From the NCBI GenBank assembly GCA_017889265.1, contig JAGHEK010000068.1, positions 1-32,667 on the forward strand: 32,667 nucleotides of DNA. The letters are read 5' to 3'. Made by a program: the position numbers and the translations under genes. The notes below the pieces were generated by a model. That model was not told where the DNA came from, did no database searches, and saw only the letters and a program-made list of their open reading frames with translations. This DNA is from Romboutsia sp. GTDB taxonomy: Bacteria; Bacillota; Clostridia; Peptostreptococcales; Peptostreptococcaceae. The number at the start of each line of letters is the position of its first letter. The first letter of the stretch is position 1. This document shows, in pieces, positions 25,329 through 32,667 of this stretch.

Positions 25329-26210
25329 ATGACTTATAATTTTACTAGTGGAGAAGACTTAATAAGAAAATGTAAAGAATTAAACTTAAAAATATATGAA
25401 ATATGTATAGAAAGAGAAGTTGAGTTAACAGGTTTATCAAAAGAAGAAGTATTTGAAAAAATGAGAGTAAGTCTAAATATAATGAAAGATGCTATAAAAA
25501 AAGCACAAGTAGAGGATATAAAATCTATGGGTGGTCTTATAGGTGGAGAAGCTAAAAAGTTATCTATATTTAGAAACTCTGATAAAAGAACTGTTTGTGG
25601 TTCTTTAATGAATAAAGCTATGACCGCTGCTATGGGAACTATGGAAGTTAATGCATCTATGGGGCTTGTTGTTGCTGCTCCTACTGCTGGTTCTTGTGGG
25701 ATACTTCCAGCGGCTATAGTTACTATTGGAAATGAATATGGATTTAGCGATGAAGAAATGATAAATGCTATGTTTACTGCATCTGCAATAGGTGCCATAA
25801 TAACTAGAAATGCTACTGTTTCTGGAGCAGAAGGTGGTTGTCAAGCAGAAACAGGTGCTGCTGCTGCCATGGCATCTGCTGGTGTAGTTGAGATGATGGG
25901 AGGAAGTGTTGAAGAAGCACTACATTCTGCATCATACTGTTTACAAAATGTTATGGGGCTTGTATGTGACCCAATAGCAGGACTTGTTGAAGCTCCTTGC
26001 CAAGGTAGAAATGCAATAGGAGTTGCTAATGCTTTAATATCGGCAGAACTTTCACTTGCTGGAATAATAAATATAATACCATTTGATGAAACTGTTGAAG
26101 CTATGTATAAAGTAGGTAAAACTTTACCTATGGAACTTAGAGAAACTGCACTTGGTGGAGTAGCAGCTACTTGCACAGGTTGTAATTTAACTAAGAAAAT
26201 ATTTGGATAA
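25329..26210 (+). CDS. sdaAA: L-serine dehydratase, iron-sulfur dependent, alpha subunit
   Basis: 293 residues, the family length. It is the catalytic, 4Fe-4S-binding subunit. Glycine/alanine-rich signatures AAPTAGSCGILPAAIVTIG and SGAEGGCQAETGAAAAMASA are followed by VCDPIAGLVEAPCQGRN and the C-terminal ATCTGCNL; the cysteines in these segments include the cluster ligands. It is oxygen sensitive in known members. An ACGGAGGG site lies before ATG. Both subunits share the promoter upstream, and a bidirectional hairpin ends the unit. Confidence 0.96.
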   Translation: MTYNFTSGEDLIRKCKELNLKIYEICIEREVELTGLSKEEVFEKMRVSLNIMKDAIKKAQVEDIKSMGGLIGGEAKKLSIFRNSDKRTVCGSLMNKAMTAAMGTMEVNASMGLVVAAPTAGSCGILPAAIVTIGNEYGFSDEEMINAMFTASAIGAIITRNATVSGAEGGCQAETGAAAAMASAGVVEMMGGSVEEALHSASYCLQNVMGLVCDPIAGLVEAPCQGRNAIGVANALISAELSLAGIINIIPFDETVEAMYKVGKTLPMELRETALGGVAATCTGCNLTKKIFG

Positions 26211-26232
26211 AAAGCACTTTATAGTGCTTTTT
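26209..26232. terminator. Bidirectional terminator between convergent genes
   Basis: AAAAAGCACT TTAT AGTGCTTTTT is a perfect ten-base-pair stem with A- and T-runs on both sides, so it can end transcription from either strand. The sdaAA stop codon (26208-26210) enters one arm, and the stop of the minus-strand metalloprotease (26219-26221) lies in the loop. Confidence 0.9.
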
Positions 26233-26836
26233 CTAGTTTAAATCTTTTCTTGAAATTAAACATATTTTCTATATTATGGTCTTTTATTATATTTTTATAA
26301 TTTCCATAATTATAAGTAGCTAAGGCATATTCTTTCATTTTATTAAATAAAATAATTTCATTTTCATTGCTAAAATTTAATATGTTTTTTCCGATTTCCC
26401 AAGCATTAGTTTCTCTTTCTATAATATTTTTTTTGAGTTCTAAAAGATTAATTTCTATTTCATAAGGTAGATTATTTAAATTATTAAAATCAAAGTTATA
26501 ATTTAGCATAGTTTCTATTAACTTTGAGATTATTAGGGAATATTGAGCTTTATTTTTGTATATTTTTTTATCTAGTATATGTCCTATTTCATGAGCTATT
26601 ACTATTTTGGATATTAAGTTTATATTTTCATTATTAAGTTGTATTTTTTTATTATAGAAATTATTAAAGCTATAACAAAAATTTAAAAAAGATTTATTAG
26701 ATGCCATTATTAAATTTAAGTTTGGCATAGCACATATTGGAATATGTCTTTTTTTAGAATAGTATAAAAAAATTTTTCTATCTATGTTTAATTCCTTTAT
26801 ATTTTTTTTGAATAGCTTTTTTAGGTTTAAATTCAC
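26219..26836 (-). CDS. ImmA/IrrE-type zinc metalloprotease, orphan
   Basis: 205 residues from GTG, with GAGGTGAT six bases upstream. The zinc motif HExxH is seen in IVIAHEIGHILDKKIY (about residues 85-100), and the downstream ERETNAWEIG supplies the likely third zinc ligand, the arrangement of ImmA/IrrE peptidases. Such proteins usually cleave a repressor encoded next door; no helix-turn-helix repressor gene lies beside this one. There is no signal peptide, so it is probably cytoplasmic. Very high Asn/Lys/Ile content fits the genome's AT richness but also fits relaxed constraint. It is monocistronic and convergent with sdaAA. The catalytic class is well supported; the substrate is unknown. 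Confidence 0.7.
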   Translation of the reverse strand: MNLNLKKLFKKNIKELNIDRKIFLYYSKKRHIPICAMPNLNLIMASNKSFLNFCYSFNNFYNKKIQLNNENINLISKIVIAHEIGHILDKKIYKNKAQYSLIISKLIETMLNYNFDFNNLNNLPYEIEINLLELKKNIIERETNAWEIGKNILNFSNENEIILFNKMKEYALATYNYGNYKNIIKDHNIENMFNFKKRFKLEKAL

Positions 26837-26909
26837 GGATAAATCACCTCAAAATATTTATTATTTTATAGTATTATAAAAAATCATTTTTGATATAATC
26901 TTTAATAAA

Positions 26910-26938
26910 TTGACTAAAAAAAATTAGAGTGATAGAAT
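26910..26938 (+). promoter_or_regulatory. Promoter of polC
   Basis: TTGACT and TAGAAT are separated by 17 bases, placing the transcription start near 26945 and the ATG about 20 bases later. A second -10-like TGATATAAT lies at 26891-26899. The promoter covers the GTG that the ORF track uses for polC, so that start cannot be used from this transcript. Confidence 0.65.
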
Positions 26939-26964
26939 ATAAAATAATATTTTGTGGAGGTGTT

Positions 26965-29900
26965 ATGGAAAGTTTAAAAGATTATTTGGAAAAGTTAGAA
27001 ATAGAAAATGATACATTAAAAAATCAACTTAAAGATGTTTACATAAAAAAAGTAGTTTATTTTAAACAAGATAAAATAGTATATTTTTATACTACATCGA
27101 AAAATATAATAAATAACGAAATTATTGAGGAGTGTAGAGATGATTTGTTTAAAAAACTAGGTATTTTTAAGGACATAAAAATTAAAATTACTTATTTAGG
27201 ACTAAATAAAAAAGAAAATAAAGATATTATAAAAATGTATTGGAACAATATTTTTTATGTGCTTAAAAGTATTTGTCCGTCGATTTCAGGGTGGTATAAA
27301 AAAGTCGAATATATGTGTATCGAAGATATTCTTAAAATAAAAATACCAAAAAAAATATTTTATGACAAACTTATTCAAAATAATATACAACAAACTTTAA
27401 AGAATATTATAAATGAAGAACTACAAATAGATTTGAATATAATATTTGAAAAAGCAATAGATGAAGAAATAAATATACAAAAATCTATATTAAAAAATGA
27501 ACAAGAAACCATAAAAAAAGTAAAAGATTTAGAAATATCAAATGAAGATGAAGAAGAAAGCTACATAGTAAATTTTGATGAAGACGAGAAGTTTATATAC
27601 GGAGATAATATAAACGGAATGGACTATAAAATAAAAGACCTGCAAGATTCTTGTAGCAATGTTTGTATAACTGGTGATGTTTTTGACATAGAAATAAAAG
27701 AATTGAAAAACGGCAAAATACTCTTTATTATGGCTATAACTGATTATACTAGTTCAATATATTGTAAACTATTCTTAGATGACATGAATAAAGATAGAGT
27801 ACTAAATAATATATCAAAAGGACAATATCTAAAGGTAAAAGGTGATATAATTTTTGATAATTACCAAAAAGAACTAAGCTTGACCATAACGAGTATAAAA
27901 AAAGATGAAAAAATAAAAAGAGTAGATAAAAGTGATGTAAAAAGAGTAGAACTACATGCACATACTCAAATGTCTTCTATGGATGCTCTTTGCTCACCTA
28001 AAAACTTAATTAAACAAGCATCTAATTGGGGGCATAAAGCTATTGCTATAACTGACCACGGAGTAGTACAAGCATTTCCAGATGCTATGAGTGCAGGAGC
28101 ATCTAATGGAATAAAAGTTATTTATGGTGTAGAAGGATATTTAGTAGATGATGATACGGATCTAATAGTAAATGCTAATGATTTGGATTTTTCTCAGGAG
28201 TTTGTAGTTTTTGATATAGAAACTACTGGATTTTCTAATGTAAATGATAAAATAACTGAAATAGGTGCAGTAAAGATTAAGGATTTTAAGGTAGTTGAAA
28301 GATTTAGTGAACTTATAAATCCACAAAAAGATATATCTTATAAAATTCAAGAATTAACTGGTATAACTAATGATATGGTTAAAGATAAACCAACAATAGA
28401 AGAAGTATTACCGAAATTTTTGGATTTTTGTAAAGGGAGTGTACTGGTTGCGCATAACTCAGAATTCGATATAAGCTTTATAAAAGAAAAATCAAGACAA
28501 CAAGGTTTGGAATTTAAAAATGAAAGTATAGATACACTATCATTAGCAAGAGTATTGCTTCCAGATTTGAAAAGATTTAGATTAGATGTAATATGTAAAA
28601 AGTTAGGTATAGAACTTTTAAATCATCATAGAGCAGTAGATGATGCAGAGGCTACATCATTGATGTTTTTAAAATTCTTAGAGATGCTACAAAAAAAGGG
28701 AGCGAATACTTTAAAGCAAGTTAATGAAATTATGGGAAAAGTTGAATACACTAAACTAACTACTAATCATATAGTAATACTTGCTAAAAATAGTGAAGGT
28801 CTTAAAAATTTATATAAGATAATTTCTGATTCTCACATTAATCATTTTTATAGACAACCTAGAATTTTAAAAAGTTTTCTAAAAAAGCATAGAGAAGGTC
28901 TTATTATAGGTTCAGCTTGTGAAGCGGGTGAAATATTTAAGGCAGTCAAAAAGAATATGTCTTATGAAGAATTAAAAAATATAATAGAACTCTATGATTA
29001 TATAGAGGTTATGCCTATTGATAATAATAGATTTATGATAGAAAATGGTGAAGTATTAGATGAGTATGAACTAAAAGAGTTGAATAAAAAAATAATTCAA
29101 GTGGCTAAAGATTTTAATAAAATACCAGTAGCCACAGGAGATGTTCATTTTCTAGAAAAACATGAAGCTGTACTTAGAAGTATACTTAAATATTCTTTAG
29201 GTTTTAAAAATGATGAAGAAGAAACTTATCTTTATTTTAGAACAACAGATGAGATGTTAGATGAATTTAGTTATCTAGGAGAAGAATTAGCTTATGAAGT
29301 AGTAGTAACTAATACTAATAAAATTGCTGATATGATAGAAGATATAAAACCTATTCCTTCTGGAACTTATCCGCCTGAAATAGAAGGTTCTGATGTTGAG
29401 CTTAGAAATATGTGTTATAAAAAAGCTAAAAGAATTTATGGTGACCCTTTACCTGAAATCGTAGAAAAAAGGCTAGAAAGAGAACTTAACTCTATAATAG
29501 GGAATGGTTATGCAGTTATGTATATAATTTCTCAAAAGCTAGTTACAAAGTCTTTAAAAGACGGATATTTAGTTGGTTCTAGAGGTTCTGTTGGTTCATC
29601 TTTTGCCGCTACTATGAGTGATATAACAGAGGTTAATCCACTTCCTGCTCATTATATTTGTGAAAATGAAAATTGTAAGTATTCATATTTTTATGAAATA
29701 GGTGAATGGGGTTCTGGAGTAGATCTACCAAGAAAAAATTGTCCGAAATGTGGAAGAGAGCTAAAAAAAGACGGTCATGATATACCTTTTGAGGTATTTT
29801 TAGGTTTTGAAGGGGATAAAGAACCTGACATAGACCTTAATTTCTCAGGTGAATATCAACCTATAATACATAAATATACAGAAGAATTATTCGGAGAAGG

Positions 29901-31248
29901 ATACGTTTATAGAGCAGGTACAATAGGAACAGTTGCAGAAAAAACTGCATTTGGTTATGCAAAAAAATATATAGAAGAAAATAATATAAATACTTCTAGT
30001 GCAGAAATTTTAAGGCTTGCAAATGGATGTACAGGAGTTAAAAAAACTTCTGGACAACATCCAGGAGGGGTTATGGTAGTTCCTAATTATAAAGATATTT
30101 ATGATTTCACGCCTATTCAGTATCCTGCTAATGATTCATCATCTGGAGTTATAACCACTCACTTTGATTATCATTCAATAAGTGGTAGAATACTTAAATT
30201 AGATATTTTAGGGCACGACGTTCCGACTATTATTAGAATGATAGAAGATATAACAGGAATTGATAGTACGAAAATACCTCTTGATGATAAAGAGACTATG
30301 TCTTTGTTTACATCAACTAAAGCTTTAGGAGTTACTCCAGAGGAAATAAATTGTCCTATCGGGTCTTTGGCGATACCGGAGTTTGGGACTAAATTTGTAA
30401 GGCAGATGTTACTTGATACCAAACCTACTACTTTTGCAGAGTTAGTTAGAATATCTGGATTATCTCATGGTACAGATGTTTGGTTAAATAATGCTCAAGA
30501 GCTTGTAAAACAAGGAACTACTAGTTTAAAAGAAGTTATATCTACTCGTGACGATATAATGAACTATCTCATATTTAAGGGATTACCTCCTAAAATGGCA
30601 TTTACTATAATGGAAAATGTAAGAAAAGGTAAAGGATTAAAAGATGAACACGTTGAGATTATGAAAGAAAATGATGTTCCAGATTGGTATATATGGTCTT
30701 GTAAACAAATAAAGTATATGTTTCCTAAAGCTCATGCAGTAGCATACGTTATGATGTCTTATAGACTTGCTTATTGTAAAGTTCATTATCCAGAAGCTTT
30801 TTATGCTACATACTTTACAACAAAAGCAGAAGATTTTGATGCTAACTTGATAGTAAAAGGAATTGATAAAATAAAAGAAAGAATAGATTATATAGAAAGT
30901 TTAGGAAATAGTGCAACAGCTAAAGAAAAAAATACATTAACAGTGCTTGAAGTAGCACTTGAAATGTATGCAAGAAAAATAAAGATTCTTCCTGTTGATA
31001 TTTATAAATCTGATGCTAAAAAATTTAAGGTAGTAGGTGAAAAAACATTACTACCACCTATGATAGCTCTTGAAGGAATGGGAGAAAATGCATCTATAAA
31101 TGTTCAAATAGAAAGAGAAAAGGGCGAATTTATTTCTAAAGAGGATTTAAGGAAGAGAACTAAAGTATCGAAAACTGTAATTCAAATTTTAACAGAACAC
31201 GGGGCGCTTGATAATATGAGCGACGAAAATCAATTGTCGTTGTTTTAA
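26965..31248 (+). CDS. polC: PolC, Gram-positive DNA polymerase III alpha subunit
   Basis: I use ATG 26965 with TGGAGGTG just upstream, giving 1427 residues, typical of PolC (about 1430-1440). The domain order is classical. An N-terminal domain and OB fold lead to a PHP domain interrupted by an exonuclease: PHP starts near residue 327 (RVELHAHTQMSSMDAL, then AITDHGV), and the DnaQ-like 3'-5' exonuclease starts near 412 (VVFDIETTGFS, LVAHNSEFDISFI, HHRAVDDAEAT). The polymerase core follows, with a Cys4 zinc site (CENENCKYSYF, then CPKCGRE, near 900) and the catalytic DIDLNFSGEYQ near 953. It is the main replicative polymerase of low-GC Gram-positives. All proofreading and catalytic acids seem present. 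Confidence 0.97.
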   Translation: MESLKDYLEKLEIENDTLKNQLKDVYIKKVVYFKQDKIVYFYTTSKNIINNEIIEECRDDLFKKLGIFKDIKIKITYLGLNKKENKDIIKMYWNNIFYVLKSICPSISGWYKKVEYMCIEDILKIKIPKKIFYDKLIQNNIQQTLKNIINEELQIDLNIIFEKAIDEEINIQKSILKNEQETIKKVKDLEISNEDEEESYIVNFDEDEKFIYGDNINGMDYKIKDLQDSCSNVCITGDVFDIEIKELKNGKILFIMAITDYTSSIYCKLFLDDMNKDRVLNNISKGQYLKVKGDIIFDNYQKELSLTITSIKKDEKIKRVDKSDVKRVELHAHTQMSSMDALCSPKNLIKQASNWGHKAIAITDHGVVQAFPDAMSAGASNGIKVIYGVEGYLVDDDTDLIVNANDLDFSQEFVVFDIETTGFSNVNDKITEIGAVKIKDFKVVERFSELINPQKDISYKIQELTGITNDMVKDKPTIEEVLPKFLDFCKGSVLVAHNSEFDISFIKEKSRQQGLEFKNESIDTLSLARVLLPDLKRFRLDVICKKLGIELLNHHRAVDDAEATSLMFLKFLEMLQKKGANTLKQVNEIMGKVEYTKLTTNHIVILAKNSEGLKNLYKIISDSHINHFYRQPRILKSFLKKHREGLIIGSACEAGEIFKAVKKNMSYEELKNIIELYDYIEVMPIDNNRFMIENGEVLDEYELKELNKKIIQVAKDFNKIPVATGDVHFLEKHEAVLRSILKYSLGFKNDEEETYLYFRTTDEMLDEFSYLGEELAYEVVVTNTNKIADMIEDIKPIPSGTYPPEIEGSDVELRNMCYKKAKRIYGDPLPEIVEKRLERELNSIIGNGYAVMYIISQKLVTKSLKDGYLVGSRGSVGSSFAATMSDITEVNPLPAHYICENENCKYSYFYEIGEWGSGVDLPRKNCPKCGRELKKDGHDIPFEVFLGFEGDKEPDIDLNFSGEYQPIIHKYTEELFGEGYVYRAGTIGTVAEKTAFGYAKKYIEENNINTSSAEILRLANGCTGVKKTSGQHPGGVMVVPNYKDIYDFTPIQYPANDSSSGVITTHFDYHSISGRILKLDILGHDVPTIIRMIEDITGIDSTKIPLDDKETMSLFTSTKALGVTPEEINCPIGSLAIPEFGTKFVRQMLLDTKPTTFAELVRISGLSHGTDVWLNNAQELVKQGTTSLKEVISTRDDIMNYLIFKGLPPKMAFTIMENVRKGKGLKDEHVEIMKENDVPDWYIWSCKQIKYMFPKAHAVAYVMMSYRLAYCKVHYPEAFYATYFTTKAEDFDANLIVKGIDKIKERIDYIESLGNSATAKEKNTLTVLEVALEMYARKIKILPVDIYKSDAKKFKVVGEKTLLPPMIALEGMGENASINVQIEREKGEFISKEDLRKRTKVSKTVIQILTEHGALDNMSDENQLSLF

Positions 31249-31254
31249 TTAAAT

Positions 31255-31285
31255 TTGTTTATTATAAAAAATAAAATGCTATAAT
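31255..31285 (+). promoter_or_regulatory. Possible promoter of the thrE-like pair
   Basis: TATAAT at 31280-31285 is clear; the best -35 is TTGTTT at 31255-31260, with a 19-base spacer that is longer than ideal. I see no terminator after polC, so read-through from polC is also possible. Confidence 0.4.
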
Positions 31286-31302
31286 TATTTGGAGATGATT
31301 TT

Positions 31303-32082
31303 ATGGACAATCATAAAGAAAAGAAAGAAGTTTTAAGACTTGCAACTTTTGTAGGTGAGCTTATGTTAAGTAGTGGTGCAGAAACTTGCAGAATAGAAGA
31401 TACGGTAAAAAGAATTTGTGCATCACGAGGTTTTAATCATGTAAATGTTTTTGTAGCACCTGCAACTATAATAGTTTCAGATGATAGATTCGATGGTTAT
31501 ACATTTATGAAAGTTATAAAGCAAAGAGGTATAAATCTAAATAAGGTAGATATGCTTAATGATTTTAGTAGAAAATTTGTAGCAAATAAAGATATAAGTG
31601 TTGAAGAAGCAATAGAAGAAATAAAAGCAATAGGAGATGCATCACAGTATAGCTCTTTAGCTGTTAATTTAGCTACTGCAATAGGTTCATCGAGTTTTGC
31701 TGTTTTAGCAGGTGGAGATGACCCATTAACTTTTGTACTAACACTTATAACATCTATTTTAGCTATGATGGTATATGATAAAGTTTTAGCAATTAGTAAA
31801 ATTCCGATATTTGCGATACTAGTATCTTCGATAATGATTGCAATAAGTGGAGTGTTTTTAACTGAAATAAACGTACTTAAAACCCCTAAAATGCTAATAG
31901 TAGGTTCTATAATGCCACTACTTCCAGGAGTTCCATTTATAAAGGCAGTCAGAGATTTGATATCTGGAGAATTGATGTCTGGTCTTGGAAGGTTTTTTGA
32001 TGCTGGTATTATAGCTACAGCTATTGCATCTGGTATAGGAATGATAATTAATATTTATGTTAAAATGGGAGGAACTTTATAA
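31303..32082 (+). CDS. ThrE-type threonine/serine exporter, subunit 1
   Basis: 259 residues. The N-terminal cytoplasmic domain (about 1-125) has the family pattern VGELMLSSGAETCRIEDTVK and VFVAPATIIVSD. About five transmembrane segments follow (starting near YSSLAVNLATAIGSSSFAVL). This is the first half of ThrE, which in Corynebacterium is one longer protein exporting threonine and serine; in Firmicutes it is commonly split into two adjacent genes as here. A TTGGAGATGA site precedes ATG. It overlaps the second gene by one base (TAATG), so the two halves are co-translated. The substrate is inferred from the family. Confidence 0.85.
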   Translation: MDNHKEKKEVLRLATFVGELMLSSGAETCRIEDTVKRICASRGFNHVNVFVAPATIIVSDDRFDGYTFMKVIKQRGINLNKVDMLNDFSRKFVANKDISVEEAIEEIKAIGDASQYSSLAVNLATAIGSSSFAVLAGGDDPLTFVLTLITSILAMMVYDKVLAISKIPIFAILVSSIMIAISGVFLTEINVLKTPKMLIVGSIMPLLPGVPFIKAVRDLISGELMSGLGRFFDAGIIATAIASGIGMIINIYVKMGGTL

Positions 32083-32555
32083 TGATTGAACAGATGCCAC
32101 TTTATATACATATGATATTTTCATTTTTAGCAGCTGCAGGATTTGCATTTTTCCAAAATGCACCTAGAAAAACTATTTTTATAGCAGCAGGTGTAGGTAT
32201 GGTTTGTTGGATAGTTTATATTTTACTTATGAGAATGCATGCAGATGTTATGTTTTCTAATTTTATAGCTGCTGCAATGGCATCTTTTATAAGTGAGAAT
32301 TTATCTATAAAACTTAAAAAACCCACTATACTTTTTGTAATACCAGGAATAATAAATCTAATACCAGGACTTGGGCTTTATAACACTATGTTTTATATGC
32401 TTGAAGGCAAATTTGATCAGTCATTAGCTACAGGAGCTAAAGTTATTTTTGCAAGTGGATCCATATCTTTAGGGGTTATAGTAGCATCATCTTTATTTAG
32501 AACTTATCATTCTTGGAAATATAATAAATATAAAAATGATGCTTGCCAAAAATAA
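32082..32555 (+). CDS. ThrE-type threonine/serine exporter, subunit 2
   Basis: 157 residues, about five hydrophobic segments, matching the ThrE_2/DUF3815 half of the exporter: FFQNAPRKTIFIAAGVGMVC, then NFIAAAMASFISENLSIKLK and FVIPGIINLIPGLGLYNTMF. It begins within the stop of subunit 1. With sdaAAB nearby, it suggests that serine and threonine are handled by several genes of this region, although the two units have separate promoters. Confidence 0.85.
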   Translation: MIEQMPLYIHMIFSFLAAAGFAFFQNAPRKTIFIAAGVGMVCWIVYILLMRMHADVMFSNFIAAAMASFISENLSIKLKKPTILFVIPGIINLIPGLGLYNTMFYMLEGKFDQSLATGAKVIFASGSISLGVIVASSLFRTYHSWKYNKYKNDACQK

Positions 32556-32560
32556 AAAGT

Positions 32561-32589
32561 TTGCAAATTAATTTAATATATGTTATCAT
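32561..32589 (+). promoter_or_regulatory. Promoter for the gene beyond the right edge
   Basis: TTGCAA and TATCAT are exactly 17 bases apart, beginning six bases after the exporter stop codon. Transcription would start near 32596, leaving a leader of about 70 bases up to the window end. Confidence 0.5.
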
Positions 32590-32620
32590 AGTATACAAAA
32601 TAAAATCTTTTGAGCAAATT

Positions 32621-32654
32621 AAGAGTGAGGAAAAATTCTCACTCTTTTGTTTTA
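32621..32654 (+). terminator. Strong hairpin with T-run near the right edge
   Basis: AAGAGTGAG and CTCACTCTT form a perfect nine-base-pair stem around GAAAAATT, followed by TTGTTTT. It either ends the thrE unit or, because a promoter lies before it and an RBS after it, acts as an attenuator in the leader of the next gene. Confidence 0.8.
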
Positions 32655-32661
32655 AAAATTT

Positions 32662-32667
32662 TAGGAG
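32662..32667 (+). promoter_or_regulatory. Ribosome binding site of an off-window gene
   Basis: TAGGAG at the last bases of the window is a good Shine-Dalgarno sequence. The start codon should lie within about ten bases beyond the edge. rimP is a common neighbour of polC in Firmicutes and is one candidate, but nothing of it is visible. Confidence 0.45.

Noticed and set aside
25334-26176. Three long minus-strand ORFs (154, 79 and 111 residues)
   Set aside because: All are antisense to sdaAA, which has full family motifs; their composition reflects its Gly/Ala-rich codons.
26929-26964. GTG start for polC
   Set aside because: It lies upstream of the -10 box of the predicted promoter, so it would not be in the transcript; ATG 26965 has a good ribosome binding site.
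1-32667. CRISPR array, tRNA or rRNA genes, transposase or phage genes
   Set aside because: No regular repeat-spacer pattern, no tRNA-like cloverleaf with CCA-type ends, no rRNA blocks and no recombinase motifs were seen on either strand.

Overview
The window comes from a very AT-rich, low-GC Gram-positive bacterium. ATA and AGA codons dominate, ribosome binding sites are strong AGGAGG-like sequences, and GTG/TTG starts are common. A PolC-type replicative polymerase, an iron-sulfur serine dehydratase split into two subunits, and a fused FliR-FlhB protein all point to Clostridia. A relative of Peptostreptococcaceae is plausible, but that placement is an inference from gene content and composition, not from a database match.

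Left edge (1-1212): the start of a LytTR-type response regulator on the minus strand, not in the ORF track because it uses TTG and runs off the window. It is divergent from flgM, the anti-sigma-28 gene. A 351-base non-coding stretch follows with an extended -10 promoter and a leader containing a hairpin-plus-T-run terminator. A duplicated nonamer in the leader could form a competing antiterminator.

Flagellar operon (1213-21744): 24 plus-strand genes packed almost without gaps: flgB, flgC, fliE, fliF, fliG, fliH, fliI, fliJ, fliK, flgD, flgE, motA, motB, fliO, fliP, fliQ, fliR-flhB fusion, flhA, fliA, a flgF/flgG-like rod gene, flgG, fliM, fliN and a membrane protein I cannot name. Together they encode the rod, MS ring, switch, type III export apparatus and its ATPase, hook, stator and the sigma factor for late genes. 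Filament, cap and hook-filament junction genes, flhF, flhG, fliL, flbD and all chemotaxis genes are absent from the window. FliM lacks the N-terminal CheY-binding segment. A modest hairpin ends the operon.

Metabolic block (21802-26210): an FAD-dependent pyridine nucleotide-disulfide oxidoreductase of the CoA-disulfide reductase/NADH oxidase type sits next to a TcyP-like cystine symporter and a strong terminator. Then, from its own promoter, come sdaAB and sdaAA (L-serine to pyruvate plus ammonia).

Right part (26209-32667): a bidirectional terminator separates sdaAA from a convergent minus-strand zinc metalloprotease of ImmA/IrrE type. Next come polC with its own promoter and a two-gene ThrE-type threonine/serine exporter. 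At the edge there is a promoter, a strong hairpin and an RBS for a gene just outside the window.

No tRNA, rRNA, CRISPR array, insertion sequence or prophage was seen. The items that deserve most attention are the flgB leader, the switch lacking a CheY-binding peptide, and the unknown membrane protein ending the flagellar operon.
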